Positions 26,458-36,013 of a DNA stretch of 64,000 bases are shown piece after piece. Both the position numbers and the translations under genes were made by a program. The stretch's first letter is position 1, and each line of letters begins with the position of its first letter. Below the pieces are notes generated by a model that was given only the letters and a program-made list of their open reading frames with translations, was not told where the DNA came from and ran no database searches. Source of the stretch: Parabacteroides sp. AD58 (GTDB lineage Bacteria > Bacteroidota > Bacteroidia > Bacteroidales > Tannerellaceae); contig NZ_CP146284.1 of assembly GCF_023744375.2 (NCBI RefSeq), positions 3,038,001 to 3,102,000 of the forward strand, written 5' to 3'.

Positions 26458-27678
26458 TCAGTCGTACATCAGGGTGAACAGCCGGTCGGGATCGAACAGC
26501 TCGCCGGCCACCTGCCAGATGCTTTCGGCGGTGACGCCCTGAATCTGCTCGAATACTTCTTCCATCGAATCAAAACGGTTGTAGTGCAGGAAGCTTTTCC
26601 CCAGGTTGAGGAAGAGGCTTTCGCGGTTATCAACCGATACGCCCAGTTGCCCCAGGGCCTGTTTCTTGGCGGCTTCCAGCTGGCGTTCGCTCAGCTTTTC
26701 CGTGCGAAACTTATCCAGCTCGCGGTGTACCAGGTGCATGGCCCGCTTCCTGTTCTTTGGGTCGGTTCCGAAGTAGACGCTGAACACGCCCGTATCCGTG
26801 TACGAAGCTATATTCGACTCTACGTTATATACCAGTCCGTTGTGCTCGCGCAGCGACAGGTTCAGGCGGTTGTTCATGCCGGGTCCGCCCAAGATGTTGT
26901 TTAGCAGGAACAAAGAGATGCGGCGGTCGTCGAACATGCTGTACGCCCGGCTGCCGATCATCACATGCGCCTGGTGCGTGTCTTTCGACAGCAACCGCGA
27001 TTCGGGAACCACCGGCCCGGGTTTCTGCCGCGACAGCCGGTTGGCCGAAGCCGGGATGTCGCTCATCAGTCCTTCCGCCCATTTCACGATCTTGCTGAAA
27101 GGAATGTTCCCCATCGAGAAAAAGACCATATTATCCGGCGTATAGAAACGGCGCATGAACGACCTGCCGCTTTCCGGGCCGAAGGCCGACAGGCAGTTCT
27201 CATCGCCCAAGATGTTATGCCCCAAGGCATGGCCCTGAAACAGCAGATTCTCGAAATCGTCGAAGATCAGCTCCGACGGGCTGTCTTCATACGAACTGAT
27301 CTCATCGCGGATCACATCCGTCTCTTTGGCAATCTGCACCTCCGGAAACGTAGAATGAAACACCAGGTCGACCAGCAGGTCGAAGGCACGCTGGAAATGC
27401 TCGCGCATGAAGAGCGAATAGACAAACGTCTCTTCCTTCGTCGTATAGGCATTCAGTTCGCCACCCACCGTCTCCATCCGGTTCAGGATGTAGTTCGCAC
27501 GATGGCGTTCGGTACCTTTAAAAATCATGTGTTCCACGAAATGCGCCAGTCCGTATTCCGATGGCTGCTCGTCGCGCGCCCCGGCATTGACGGCAAATCC
27601 GCAATACGCCACCGGCGATTCCGACGGCAAATGCACCATCCGCAGTCCGTTGGCCAAGGTATGTGTTGTATATTCCAT
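26458..27678 (-). CDS. M16 family zinc peptidase (pitrilysin type)
   Basis: 406 residues from the ATG at 27678 (MEYTTHTLANGLRMVHLPSE). The inverted zinc motif is HFVEH at 46-50 with the distal Glu in the ETFVYSLFMREHF/ELNAYTTKEET region, so this is the catalytic half of the M16B two-domain arrangement. The C-terminal half carries the usual 'AxQQ/R' style substrate-binding region (LREHNGLVYNVESNIASYTD). No signal peptide, so cytoplasmic. Family members process or degrade peptides. An upstream ATG at 27735 precedes the promoter and is not used. Confidence 0.92.
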   Translation of the reverse strand: MEYTTHTLANGLRMVHLPSESPVAYCGFAVNAGARDEQPSEYGLAHFVEHMIFKGTERHRANYILNRMETVGGELNAYTTKEETFVYSLFMREHFQRAFDLLVDLVFHSTFPEVQIAKETDVIRDEISSYEDSPSELIFDDFENLLFQGHALGHNILGDENCLSAFGPESGRSFMRRFYTPDNMVFFSMGNIPFSKIVKWAEGLMSDIPASANRLSRQKPGPVVPESRLLSKDTHQAHVMIGSRAYSMFDDRRISLFLLNNILGGPGMNNRLNLSLREHNGLVYNVESNIASYTDTGVFSVYFGTDPKNRKRAMHLVHRELDKFRTEKLSERQLEAAKKQALGQLGVSVDNRESLFLNLGKSFLHYNRFDSMEEVFEQIQGVTAESIWQVAGELFDPDRLFTLMYD

Positions 27679-27701
27679 AAATCTCGTTTTCTTTTCCGGC
27701 G

Positions 27702-27709
27702 CAAAGGTA
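27702..27709 (-). promoter_or_regulatory. M16 peptidase promoter, -7 element
   Basis: Minus strand TACCTTTG, an exact consensus match, 24 bases upstream of the ATG at 27678. Confidence 0.6.
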
Positions 27710-27845
27710 GTATAAATTCCGGGAGGGAAAATCATTCTTTATTTGAAACACCAATCTGCCACAACTGAAAAATCAGTAAGGTATCAGGTCTGAATATCAG
27801 GAGAAATTTATATTCAACTTCCATCTTTTCTACCGTTTCTCTTAA

Positions 27846-27955
27846 TATATTAATTAATTCATATATGTGATTTAATTGAATTACACTTGTGAATTGATTA
27901 ATTTACTAATATGAATTGATTACATCACTTTAGTGAATTAATTAATTCGTAATCT
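27846..27955 (+). repeat. Five units with exact 22-base period
   Basis: TGAATTGATTA begins at 27890 and 27912, TGAATTAATTA at 27934, exactly 22 bases apart. Two weaker copies stay in register at 27868 (TGATTTAATTG) and 27846 (TATATTAATTA). The rest of each unit is poorly conserved, so this looks like phased protein-binding sites rather than slipped-strand repeats. AT-richness makes the weaker units less certain. Confidence 0.6.
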
Positions 27956-28125
27956 GTTTTATAGGAATTATAAGTCGTAAAAATGATAATTTTTATCTGT
28001 TTATCAATATATTATGACTGTATATTCAAGGGATGCATCGTAGATATATAATTCATACATAAAATATTCATCCCGCCCACCTGCTATATTTTTGCCGACA
28101 AAGGCAGAAACTGTGAATTTATTGT

Positions 28126-28133
28126 TACTTTTG
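28126..28133 (+). promoter_or_regulatory. Promoter of the glycosidase locus, -7 element
   Basis: TACTTTTG matches TAnnTTTG; no clear TTG at -33, which would fit an activated promoter. The alternative is TATTTTTG at 28087-28094. Confidence 0.4.
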
Positions 28134-28269
28134 TTGTCAGAAAAAGAAAATAAAAAAGGCCAATGTGTTTTTTATAAAAAAATAAAAAAGTCCGGTCCTT
28201 ATTGGGGGCAGGAAGCGCCTTTGGGCGTCATATAGGTATAAACATGATAACTTAAAGATTATTTATGCC

Positions 28270-30807
28270 ATGAAATTATTTTCATCCATGCTCGTTTTGC
28301 TGGCAGGTTTGCTAAGTGCTTGCACGTCTCAGCAAAAAAACAATTATTTTACTCCGGTGGCCGATTGCCAGTTGAGGGCTCCGGCTTATCCGCTTGTCAC
28401 GATCGATCCTTATACCAGTGGCTGGTCGTTTACCGATCAGCTGAATGCCGACCAGACGCGGCATTGGACCGGGAAGCCTTTCCCTTTGCTGGGTGTGTTG
28501 CGGGTCGACGGAACCAACTATCGTTTTATGGGAAAAGAGAATATCCCTCTGCGGCCTGTATTGAGTACGGCCAAGCTGGAAAAATGGGATGCTTCGTACA
28601 CCGAGAAGAAACCCGCTGCCAACTGGTTTGAAGCAACCTTCAACGATGCTTCGTGGAAGAAGGGCAAAGCCGCTTTCGGAACGCCCGAGATGCCTCATCT
28701 GGCTACGACCTGGCAGTCTGAAGATATCTGGGTACGCCGCACCTTCGACCTGGATGAAGACGTAGCAGACCAGACAGTCTATCTGAATTATTCGCACGAC
28801 GATGTATTTGAACTCTATATCAATGGGAAACAGGTTGTTTCGACCGGTAACACCTGGAAGAATGATGTCTTGCTGGAGCTGCCGGCCGACGTGAAGGCTT
28901 CCCTCCGGAAAGGCAAGAACGTGATTGCCGCGCACTGCCACAACACGACGGGCGGCGCTTATGTGGATTTCGGACTTTCTGTCAAGATGCCCGATGCCAT
29001 GTTCTTTGAAACCGCTGCCGACCAGACACACGTCACCTTTACCCCGACGCAGACCTATTATACCTTTGCTTGCGGACCGGTGGCCCTGAAGGTGATCTTT
29101 ACGGCTCCGCTGCTGATGGACGACTTGGACCTGATGAGCCGTCCGGTCAATTATATTTCCTATCAGGTAGAATCGGCCGACGGGAAGGCACACGATGTGC
29201 AGCTCTACCTCGAAGCCACTTCGGCCTGGGCAACCAATGTGCCCGGACAGGCTGTTGAGTCGGCGGTCATTCTGAAACCCGAAGGACTTCAGTATGCGAT
29301 GACCGGTACGGTCGACCAGCCGGTGTTGCAGACCAAGGGCGATGATGTCCGGATTGACTGGGGACATTTCTATTTGGCAGCGCCCCAGAAAGAATCGGTG
29401 ACCTTCGGTGCCAGCGATTTCATGAGCTTGAAAAAGGAATTTGCTGCCGCAGGATCTATTTCGAGAGGAAGAAACATCGACGATCCGAACCAGGAACATT
29501 CCTTGGCCATGGTTGATAACCTGGGAAGCGTGAAAGACGCGGCTTCCGGCTATGCCATGATTGCCTATGACGACGATTACGCCATCCAGTATTTCAACGA
29601 CAACCGGATGGCTTACTGGAAACATAACGGACAGGTGAGCATCGACCAGGTGCTGCTGCAGGCATCGAAAGACTATGATCCGGTGATGCAGCGCTGCCGT
29701 ACCTTCGATGAACAGCTGATGAACGACACCCGGACGGCGGGCGGTGAGCAGTATGCTGAGCTGTGTGCCCTCGTTTACCGCCAGATCCTGGCTGCCCACA
29801 AGCTGGTAGAAGACAAGAACGGTAACCTGCTCTACTTCTCGAAAGAGAACTTCAGCAACGGTTCGATCGGAACGGTCGACATTACCTATCCTTCATCGCC
29901 TCTCTTCCTGGTCTATAACCCCGAGTTGCTGAAGGGCATGATGAATTTCATCTTCGAATACAGTGAGAGCGGCCGGTGGCAGAAACCGTTTGCCGCACAC
30001 GATGTGGGTACTTATCCGCAGGCTAACGGACAGACCTATGGAGGCGATATGCCGGTTGAGGAAAGCGGTAACATGCTGATCCTGACAACAGCCATCGCCC
30101 TGCGGGAAGGAAATGCCGACTATGCCAAGAAACACTGGGATGTGCTGACTACTTGGACCAACTATCTGGTAGAAGCCGGACTCGACCCGGAGAACCAGTT
30201 GTGTACCGACGACTTTGCCGGCCATTTTGCCCACAACGCGAACCTCTCGATCAAGGCTATCCTGGGTATTGCCGGTTATGGCAAGCTGGCTGAAATGCTG
30301 GGCGACCAGGAAACGGCAGACAAGTATCTGAAGGCAGCCAAGGAGATGGCGGGCAAATGGAAGGAAATGGCGATCGACGGCGATCATTACAAGCTGACAT
30401 TCGACCAGCCGGGAACCTGGAGCCAGAAGTATAACCTGATCTGGGACAAACTGCTGGGATTAAACATCTTCGATAAAGACATCGCGACGACGGAAATGGC
30501 TTATTACAAGACGGTGCAGAACACCTACGGCCTGCCGTTAGACAGCCGCAAGACCTATACGAAGTCAGACTGGATCATGTGGACAGCCTGCCTGACGGGT
30601 GAGATGGACGATTTCAATGCCCTGGTCGCACCGGTGTATAAGTATGCGAACGAGACCCCGTCGCGTATTCCGCTCAGCGACTGGCACGAGACGACCGATG
30701 CCACTTCGGTAGGATTCCGGGCGCGCTCGGTAGTGGGCGGTTATTTCATGAAGGTGCTGGAACAGCGGATGTGTCCGGAGGCTTCGCAGCCGCAGCCGGC
30801 TCAATGA
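28270..30807 (+). CDS. DUF4965/DUF5127/DUF1793 lipoprotein (glutaminase-A-like)
   Basis: 845 residues; lipoprotein signal ending at Cys18 (AGLLSAC). The start PAYPLVTIDPYTSGWSFTDQLN and TRHWTGKPFPLLGVLRVDG are typical of this family. A galactose-binding-like jelly roll is inserted at about residues 115-235 (DIWVRRTFDLDEDVADQ, SHDDVFELYINGKQVV, KNVIAAHCHNTTGGAYVDFG). The C-terminal half is an alpha/alpha toroid (DUF4965 and DUF1793; KPFAAHDVGTYPQANGQ, PVEESGNMLILTTA, SRIPLSDWHETTDATSVGFRARSVVGGYF). Fungal relatives are called glutaminase A, but in gut Bacteroidales the family accompanies glycosidases, and the toroid suggests a glycan-active enzyme. First gene of a four-gene plus-strand locus. 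Confidence 0.85.
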   Translation: MKLFSSMLVLLAGLLSACTSQQKNNYFTPVADCQLRAPAYPLVTIDPYTSGWSFTDQLNADQTRHWTGKPFPLLGVLRVDGTNYRFMGKENIPLRPVLSTAKLEKWDASYTEKKPAANWFEATFNDASWKKGKAAFGTPEMPHLATTWQSEDIWVRRTFDLDEDVADQTVYLNYSHDDVFELYINGKQVVSTGNTWKNDVLLELPADVKASLRKGKNVIAAHCHNTTGGAYVDFGLSVKMPDAMFFETAADQTHVTFTPTQTYYTFACGPVALKVIFTAPLLMDDLDLMSRPVNYISYQVESADGKAHDVQLYLEATSAWATNVPGQAVESAVILKPEGLQYAMTGTVDQPVLQTKGDDVRIDWGHFYLAAPQKESVTFGASDFMSLKKEFAAAGSISRGRNIDDPNQEHSLAMVDNLGSVKDAASGYAMIAYDDDYAIQYFNDNRMAYWKHNGQVSIDQVLLQASKDYDPVMQRCRTFDEQLMNDTRTAGGEQYAELCALVYRQILAAHKLVEDKNGNLLYFSKENFSNGSIGTVDITYPSSPLFLVYNPELLKGMMNFIFEYSESGRWQKPFAAHDVGTYPQANGQTYGGDMPVEESGNMLILTTAIALREGNADYAKKHWDVLTTWTNYLVEAGLDPENQLCTDDFAGHFAHNANLSIKAILGIAGYGKLAEMLGDQETADKYLKAAKEMAGKWKEMAIDGDHYKLTFDQPGTWSQKYNLIWDKLLGLNIFDKDIATTEMAYYKTVQNTYGLPLDSRKTYTKSDWIMWTACLTGEMDDFNALVAPVYKYANETPSRIPLSDWHETTDATSVGFRARSVVGGYFMKVLEQRMCPEASQPQPAQ

Positions 30808-30877
30808 GCAGAGGCCGAAGCATCAGCCGGAATGATATAAAACAGAATTATTCATTGTTATATTTAAGTTTATATTT

Positions 30878-32686
30878 ATGAAGAAGACCTTATTTGTATG
30901 TTGTGCCTTGGCATGGGCACTCTGTGCGCAGGCACAATGGAAGCCTGCCGGAGACAAGATCAAGACGCAGTGGGCCGAACAAGTTAACCCTGAGTCTGTA
31001 TTGCCGGAATACCCGCGTCCGCAACTGGAGCGTGCCGACTGGATGAACCTGAACGGTGAATGGGAATATGCCATTCAGCCTGCCGGACAGGCAGAACCTG
31101 GGCAGTTCCAGGGAAATATCCTGGTTCCTTTTGCCGTTGAATCTTCGTTGTCGGGCGTACAGAAGGAAGTAGGCGACAAGAATGAACTCTGGTATAAACG
31201 CACATTTACCGTTCCTTCGAAATGGAAGGGAAAAGATATCGTCCTCAACTTTGGTGCGGTAGACTGGAAAGCCGAAGTGTTCGTCAACGACGTGTTGATC
31301 GGTTCGCACAAAGGCGGTTACACACCGTTCTCGTTCAATATCACCCCGTATCTGCAAGGCTCGGGCGCGCAGAAGTTAGTGGTCCGTGTATGGGACCCGA
31401 GCGACAAAGGCTATCAGCCGAGAGGAAAACAGACATCCAATCCGGAAGGTATCTGGTACACGCCGGTAACAGGCATCTGGCAGACCGTCTGGTTGGAACC
31501 GGTAGCCGAAAACCATATCACCAGCATCAAGGCCATTCCGAATGTAGATGCGAAGGTGATGAATGTAACCGTTGGTACATCGGCCTGTGCTTCCTCGATC
31601 GTGGAAGTGAAGTTATTGGATAAAGGCCAGGTAGTAGCGACTGGCAAGGGAATCCAGGGACAGGAAATCCGTTTGGGCGTCAATAATCCGACCTTGTGGA
31701 GTCCGTCTAATCCGTATCTGTACGACATGCAGGTTACGCTGCTGCAGAAAGGAAAAGCCGTTGATCAGGTGAAATCATATACTGCCTTCCGTAAAATCTC
31801 GGTTGGAAAAGACAAATCCGGTATCAAACGCATGTATCTGAATGATAAACCGCTCTTCCAGTATGGTCCGTTGGATCAGGGCTGGTGGCCGGATGGTTTA
31901 TATACTGCTCCAACTGATGAAGCCCTGTTGTTCGACATCAAGAAGACCAAAGACTGGGGTTTCAACATGATCCGTAAGCACGTGAAGGTAGAACCGGCCC
32001 GCTGGTACTATCATTGCGACAAGGAAGGCATCCTGGTATGGCAGGATATGCCGAGCGGCGACATGGGCAACAGTTGGGCACCTCATACTTACAATGGTGG
32101 AACCGACAAACAGCGTACACCGGAATCGGTAGCCAACTACTACCAGGAATGGAAGGAAATCATGGATCTGTGCATGTCGAATCCGTCGGTTGTTGTCTGG
32201 GTTCCGTTCAACGAAGCCTGGGGACAGTTTGATACCGAAAAGGTAGTAGCCTGGACAGAAGCATACGATCCGTCTCGTCTGGTCAATCCGGCCAGTGGCG
32301 GTAACCATCGTCCTTGCGGTGACATCTTAGACCTGCATAATTATCCGGGACCGGATATGTTCTTGTCTGACCCACAGCGTGTCAATGTATTGGGTGAATA
32401 TGGCGGTATCGGCCTTCCGTTGGAAAACCACCTGTGGTGGAACAAACGGAACTGGGGTTACATCCAGTTTAAAGACGGTGAAGCCGTGACAGCCGAATAC
32501 GTGAAGTATGCCAACGAGCTGAAAGACTTCGTGAAACGCGGATTCTCGGCTGCGGTTTATACCCAGACCACCGATGTGGAAGGCGAAGTAAACGGTCTGA
32601 TGACCTACGACCGTAAGGTAATCAAGATTAATGAAGCGAAAGTAAAGGCCGCCAATGAGGCTGTTATCCAGTCGCTGTCAGAATAA
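30878..32686 (+). CDS. Glycoside hydrolase family 2 enzyme, exported
   Basis: 602 residues. Signal peptide MKKTLFVCCALAWALCAQA. GH2 layout: sugar-binding jelly roll (about 45-215; YPRPQLERADWMNLNGEWEY, FGAVDWKAEVFVNDVLIG, TGIWQTVWLEPV), Ig-like domain, then a TIM barrel. Acid/base Glu446 in VPFNEAWGQFD and nucleophile Glu507 in LGEYGGIG are in the expected places. Substrate (beta-galactoside, beta-glucuronide or another) cannot be read. It lies 70 bases after the DUF4965 gene and is paralogous to 33917-35770. Confidence 0.9.
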   Translation: MKKTLFVCCALAWALCAQAQWKPAGDKIKTQWAEQVNPESVLPEYPRPQLERADWMNLNGEWEYAIQPAGQAEPGQFQGNILVPFAVESSLSGVQKEVGDKNELWYKRTFTVPSKWKGKDIVLNFGAVDWKAEVFVNDVLIGSHKGGYTPFSFNITPYLQGSGAQKLVVRVWDPSDKGYQPRGKQTSNPEGIWYTPVTGIWQTVWLEPVAENHITSIKAIPNVDAKVMNVTVGTSACASSIVEVKLLDKGQVVATGKGIQGQEIRLGVNNPTLWSPSNPYLYDMQVTLLQKGKAVDQVKSYTAFRKISVGKDKSGIKRMYLNDKPLFQYGPLDQGWWPDGLYTAPTDEALLFDIKKTKDWGFNMIRKHVKVEPARWYYHCDKEGILVWQDMPSGDMGNSWAPHTYNGGTDKQRTPESVANYYQEWKEIMDLCMSNPSVVVWVPFNEAWGQFDTEKVVAWTEAYDPSRLVNPASGGNHRPCGDILDLHNYPGPDMFLSDPQRVNVLGEYGGIGLPLENHLWWNKRNWGYIQFKDGEAVTAEYVKYANELKDFVKRGFSAAVYTQTTDVEGEVNGLMTYDRKVIKINEAKVKAANEAVIQSLSE

Positions 32687-32695
32687 ACACAGCCT

Positions 32696-33892
32696 ATGAC
32701 GACAATCGTACCAAAGAAGCGCATTAACTCGATTGATGCGCTTCGTGGTTTTGCGTTGATCGGGATCATGCTGCTGCATTGCATGGAGCGGTTTGACCTG
32801 ACAATCATCCCGGAAGTGGCATCACCTTTCTGGCAACGGGTGGATACATTCGTTTATGAAGCCATGTATTTCCTCTTTGCCGGCAAGTCGTATGCCATTT
32901 TCTCTTTTCTGTTCGGTCTGAGTTTCTATATGCAGATGGACTCGCAGGCAGCCAAGGGGAATGACTTCCGCGCCCGCTTTGTCTGGCGGCTGGTCCTGCT
33001 CTTTCTCTTCGGCTACATCAACGGCCTCATCTATATGGGCGAGTTCTTCATTATCTATGCCGTATTGGGACTGTTCCTGGTTCCGCTGTACAAAGTGCCG
33101 ACCAAATACTTGGTCGTGGTGATGATCCTGCTCTTCCTGCAGATTCCGGCGATTGTCAGCTTTGTTACCCTGTTGGGTAATCCGACGCTGAACGAACCTT
33201 CGTACCTGAATGTGTATATGAATCAGCTCTATGCTACGTGTGCCGGTATCTATGCCGAAGGCTCGTTCAAGGATGTGCTGGCTTTCAATGTATGGAACGG
33301 AGAAGTGGCCAAATGGTTATGGACCATCAACAATTACCGTTACCTGCAGTTGCTGGGTCTGTTCATCGCCGGCATGCTGGTCGGACGGATGGAAATACAC
33401 AAGAGCGAAGAGAAGATGGTCCGTTACAGCCGCCTGATGCTGCCTTACAGCCTGGCATGGTTTGTTGTCTTTTACCTGATTGTCTGGCTGCTGCCGGCAC
33501 TCGGTGTGACCGGTTTTGCCCTGTCGGTCGGAACGACCTTGTTCAAGACCTTCGCCAACCTGGGTATGATGATGCTGTACATCTGTGGCTTCACCTTGCT
33601 GTATTACAACCATGGATGGAAGAAAGGGCTCGACCGCATTGCGCCGGTCGGACGGATGAGTGTCACCAACTACATGGCGCAGTCGATGGTCGGTGTCTGT
33701 CTGTTCTATGGTTTCGGAGCCAACCTGGCCGTGCAGTGCAACTACCTGCAGAGCCTCTGTGTCGGTCTGCTGTTCTGTCTGGTACAGATTCTGTACAGCA
33801 ACTGGTGGATCAAGCGCTTCTATTACGGACCGATGGAATGGCTGTGGCGCACCTTGACCTGGATGCAACGTGTTCCCCTCGTCAGAAAATAA
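32696..33892 (+). CDS. DUF418 family membrane protein (YeiB-like)
   Basis: 398 residues, about ten hydrophobic segments. It begins KKRINSIDALRGFALIGIML then LHCMERF, the classical start of the acyltransferase-3/DUF418 superfamily (R-x-IDxLRGFALxGI), and ends with the DUF418 block RMSVTNYMAQSMVGVCLFYG and WIKRFYYGPMEWLWRTLTWM. Probably an inner-membrane protein; transfer of acyl groups to a glycan is a family-based guess. It sits only 9 bases after one GH2 gene and 24 before the other, so it is embedded in the operon and may modify or handle the same substrate. Confidence 0.85.
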   Translation: MTTIVPKKRINSIDALRGFALIGIMLLHCMERFDLTIIPEVASPFWQRVDTFVYEAMYFLFAGKSYAIFSFLFGLSFYMQMDSQAAKGNDFRARFVWRLVLLFLFGYINGLIYMGEFFIIYAVLGLFLVPLYKVPTKYLVVVMILLFLQIPAIVSFVTLLGNPTLNEPSYLNVYMNQLYATCAGIYAEGSFKDVLAFNVWNGEVAKWLWTINNYRYLQLLGLFIAGMLVGRMEIHKSEEKMVRYSRLMLPYSLAWFVVFYLIVWLLPALGVTGFALSVGTTLFKTFANLGMMMLYICGFTLLYYNHGWKKGLDRIAPVGRMSVTNYMAQSMVGVCLFYGFGANLAVQCNYLQSLCVGLLFCLVQILYSNWWIKRFYYGPMEWLWRTLTWMQRVPLVRK

Positions 33893-33916
33893 ATGTTTAA
33901 CTAAATAATCAAGTGT

Positions 33917-35770
33917 ATGAAACGAATTACAACTCTATCGTTTTTCATGTTATTGTGCTGGATAACGGCCTTTGCGATACCGAGAGCCGAATATCCGCGT
34001 CCGCAGTTCGAACGTAACGCGTGGATCAACCTCAACGGAGAATGGACCTATTCATTCGACTTCAGCGGTTCCGGCCTCGAACGCGAATGGTTCAAGTCAA
34101 CCGGATTCGACCAGAAGATCACGGTTCCTTTCTGTCCGGAGAGTAAATTATCCGGTGTAGAGTACAAGGACTTTATCAACCACATGTGGTATCACCGGAC
34201 CATCTCCATTCCGCAGGACTGGGCCGACAAGCAGGTACTGCTGCACTTCGGTGCTGTTTATTATAAATCGGAAATCTACATCGACGGTGTCTTTGCAGCC
34301 CGCCATTTCGGTGGAACTTCTTCCTTCCAGGTAGATATTACACCGTATGTCAAGGCCGGTCAGACACACAACTTAGTGGTTTATGTGGAGAGCGACGTAC
34401 GCAGCACACATCAGCCCAGCGGGAAACAGAACCTGCAGTTCGCGTCGTATGGCTGTAACTACACCCGTACCACCGGTATTTGGCAGACAGTCTGGCTGGA
34501 AGCCGTTCATCCCGAAGGATTACAGTCTGTCCAGATGATTCCGGACATCGACCAGCAGCAGCTGATCATCCGTCCGCGTTTCTACAAGGAGCTGGGTGGT
34601 AAGCTGGAAGTTACCCTGAAAGACAACGGAAAGGTCGTATCCAAAGAAACTGTCGCTGCCAACGCTTTATCAACCGTTATCCTGCCGGTCAAGAAGATGA
34701 AGACCTGGAGTCCGGAAAATCCGTTCCTCTATGACGTAGAATTCCGGGTGATCGACAAGGCCGGAAATGTGGTAGACGAGGTCAAATCGTATGCCGGTAT
34801 GCGGAAAGTACACATCGAAGGCAATAAGATTTACCTGAACAACCAGCCGTACTATCAGCGTCTGGTACTCGACCAGGGATTCTATCCCGACGGCATCTGG
34901 ACGGCTCCGAGCGACGAAGCCCTGAAGAAAGATATCCAGCTTTCGATGGAAGCCGGTTTCAACGGCGCCCGTCTGCACCAGAAAGTATTTGAAGAACGCT
35001 TCTATTACTGGGCCGACAAATTGGGTTACCTGACTTGGGGAGAAGCTTCAAGCTGGGGAATGGATTGCAATGACATCGAAACTGCCCGTAACTTCATCAC
35101 CGAATGGACAGAAATCGTGGAACGCGACCGAAATCATCCGTCTATCTTGATCTGGACACCAACCAATGAAGAGTTCTGGCCCGACCGTGTTCAGTATCCT
35201 CGTCTGATGCAGGATCTGTACAAGCTGACGAAAGTCATCGATCCGACTCGTCCTTTCCACGGAACCAGCGGCGGTTCTCATATCGCTACCGATATCTGGA
35301 CAGTACATAATTATGAACAGGATCCGGCCAAGCTGAAGGAACTGCTGTACAACGACGGCAAGCTGATGGAAGCGCCCAAATGGGAAATCCAGCTGATGCC
35401 GAAGAACATCGGATATAACGGATTGAAATATACCTATCAGTATACATTCCCACAGTATAAGCACGATATGCCTTACCTGATTGATGAATTCGGAGGTATC
35501 AAGTGGAATCCGTCACAGCAGATGGAAAGCGCCCAGAATACTTCTTGGGGCTATGGCGAACCGCCTCATTCACTGGAAGAATTCTATGCCCGTCTGGAAG
35601 GCCTGGTAAACACCGTCCTGTCGTTGTCAGATCATGTCTGGGGTTATTGCTACACTCAGCTGACAGACGTAGAACAGGAACAGAACGGTATCTATTACTA
35701 CGACCGTACTCCGAAGTTCGACATGAAACGGATTCACGCCATCTTCAGTAAGAATCCGGAGAGTAAATAA
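33917..35770 (+). CDS. Glycoside hydrolase family 2 enzyme, exported (second copy)
   Basis: 617 residues, signal peptide MKRITTLSFFMLLCWITAFA. Same domain order as the upstream GH2: jelly roll (AEYPRPQFERNAWINLNGEW, FGAVYYKSEIYIDGVFAARH, TTGIWQTVWLEAV), Ig-like domain, TIM barrel. Acid/base Glu418 in TPTNEEFWPDR and nucleophile Glu524 in LIDEFGGIKWNP. Divergence from the first GH2 in the loop sequences suggests a different linkage or step on the same glycan. Last gene of the locus; two hairpins follow. Confidence 0.9.
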   Translation: MKRITTLSFFMLLCWITAFAIPRAEYPRPQFERNAWINLNGEWTYSFDFSGSGLEREWFKSTGFDQKITVPFCPESKLSGVEYKDFINHMWYHRTISIPQDWADKQVLLHFGAVYYKSEIYIDGVFAARHFGGTSSFQVDITPYVKAGQTHNLVVYVESDVRSTHQPSGKQNLQFASYGCNYTRTTGIWQTVWLEAVHPEGLQSVQMIPDIDQQQLIIRPRFYKELGGKLEVTLKDNGKVVSKETVAANALSTVILPVKKMKTWSPENPFLYDVEFRVIDKAGNVVDEVKSYAGMRKVHIEGNKIYLNNQPYYQRLVLDQGFYPDGIWTAPSDEALKKDIQLSMEAGFNGARLHQKVFEERFYYWADKLGYLTWGEASSWGMDCNDIETARNFITEWTEIVERDRNHPSILIWTPTNEEFWPDRVQYPRLMQDLYKLTKVIDPTRPFHGTSGGSHIATDIWTVHNYEQDPAKLKELLYNDGKLMEAPKWEIQLMPKNIGYNGLKYTYQYTFPQYKHDMPYLIDEFGGIKWNPSQQMESAQNTSWGYGEPPHSLEEFYARLEGLVNTVLSLSDHVWGYCYTQLTDVEQEQNGIYYYDRTPKFDMKRIHAIFSKNPESK

Positions 35771-35773
35771 AAC

Positions 35774-35868
35774 AATACCGGTATTTCCTATCCTTTTTTA
35801 ATGAGGAGGAAGAAATACGGGTATTTCCTCTTGAGGGCATGCCAGATTAACATTGACATGCCTTCAAG
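35774..35868 (+). terminator. Two successive hairpins after the GH2 locus
   Basis: An imperfect inverted repeat (ATACCGGTATTTCCT near 35776 with AGGAAGAAATACGGGTAT ending near 35825) is followed by a 12-base stem (35830-35841 with 35857-35868, one G-T pair). Neither has a long T run, but together they are the best candidate for the operon end. Confidence 0.45.
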
Positions 35869-35969
35869 ATTATTCCTTCATCAATACGTATAAATACATT
35901 AGAAAACACTGAAATAGATCCTCCGTAAGGAAAAGATTACAAACCACTACTGAAAATTAAAAAAAGTCC

Positions 35970-35977
35970 TATTTTTG
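35970..35977 (+). promoter_or_regulatory. Promoter of the AlbA_2 regulator, -7 element
   Basis: TATTTTTG, exact consensus, 37 bases before the ATG at 36014. Confidence 0.55.
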
Positions 35978-36013
35978 CAAAAGAACTATATACTTGTACA
36001 TCATACATAATTT

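Larger units (their letters stand above)
27710..28269. other. AT-rich intergenic region between M16 peptidase and glycosidase locus
   Basis: About 560 bases without a gene. It holds the 22-base-period repeat array at 27846-27955, two candidate plus-strand -7 elements (TATTTTTG at 28087-28094 and TACTTTTG at 28126-28133) and a leader of about 130 bases before the ATG at 28270. The leader contains a small GC hairpin around 28207-28228. I see no open frame of quality. Confidence 0.6.

Noticed and set aside
27846..27955. CRISPR array
   Set aside because: The units are 22 bases with no long identical repeat and no unique spacers, and no cas gene is nearby. The same holds for 50698-50785 and for the 47-base repeats at 44557.
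28312..29799. 495-codon minus-strand open frame
   Set aside because: Antisense shadow of the DUF4965 gene, whose signal peptide and domain motifs are clear on the plus strand.
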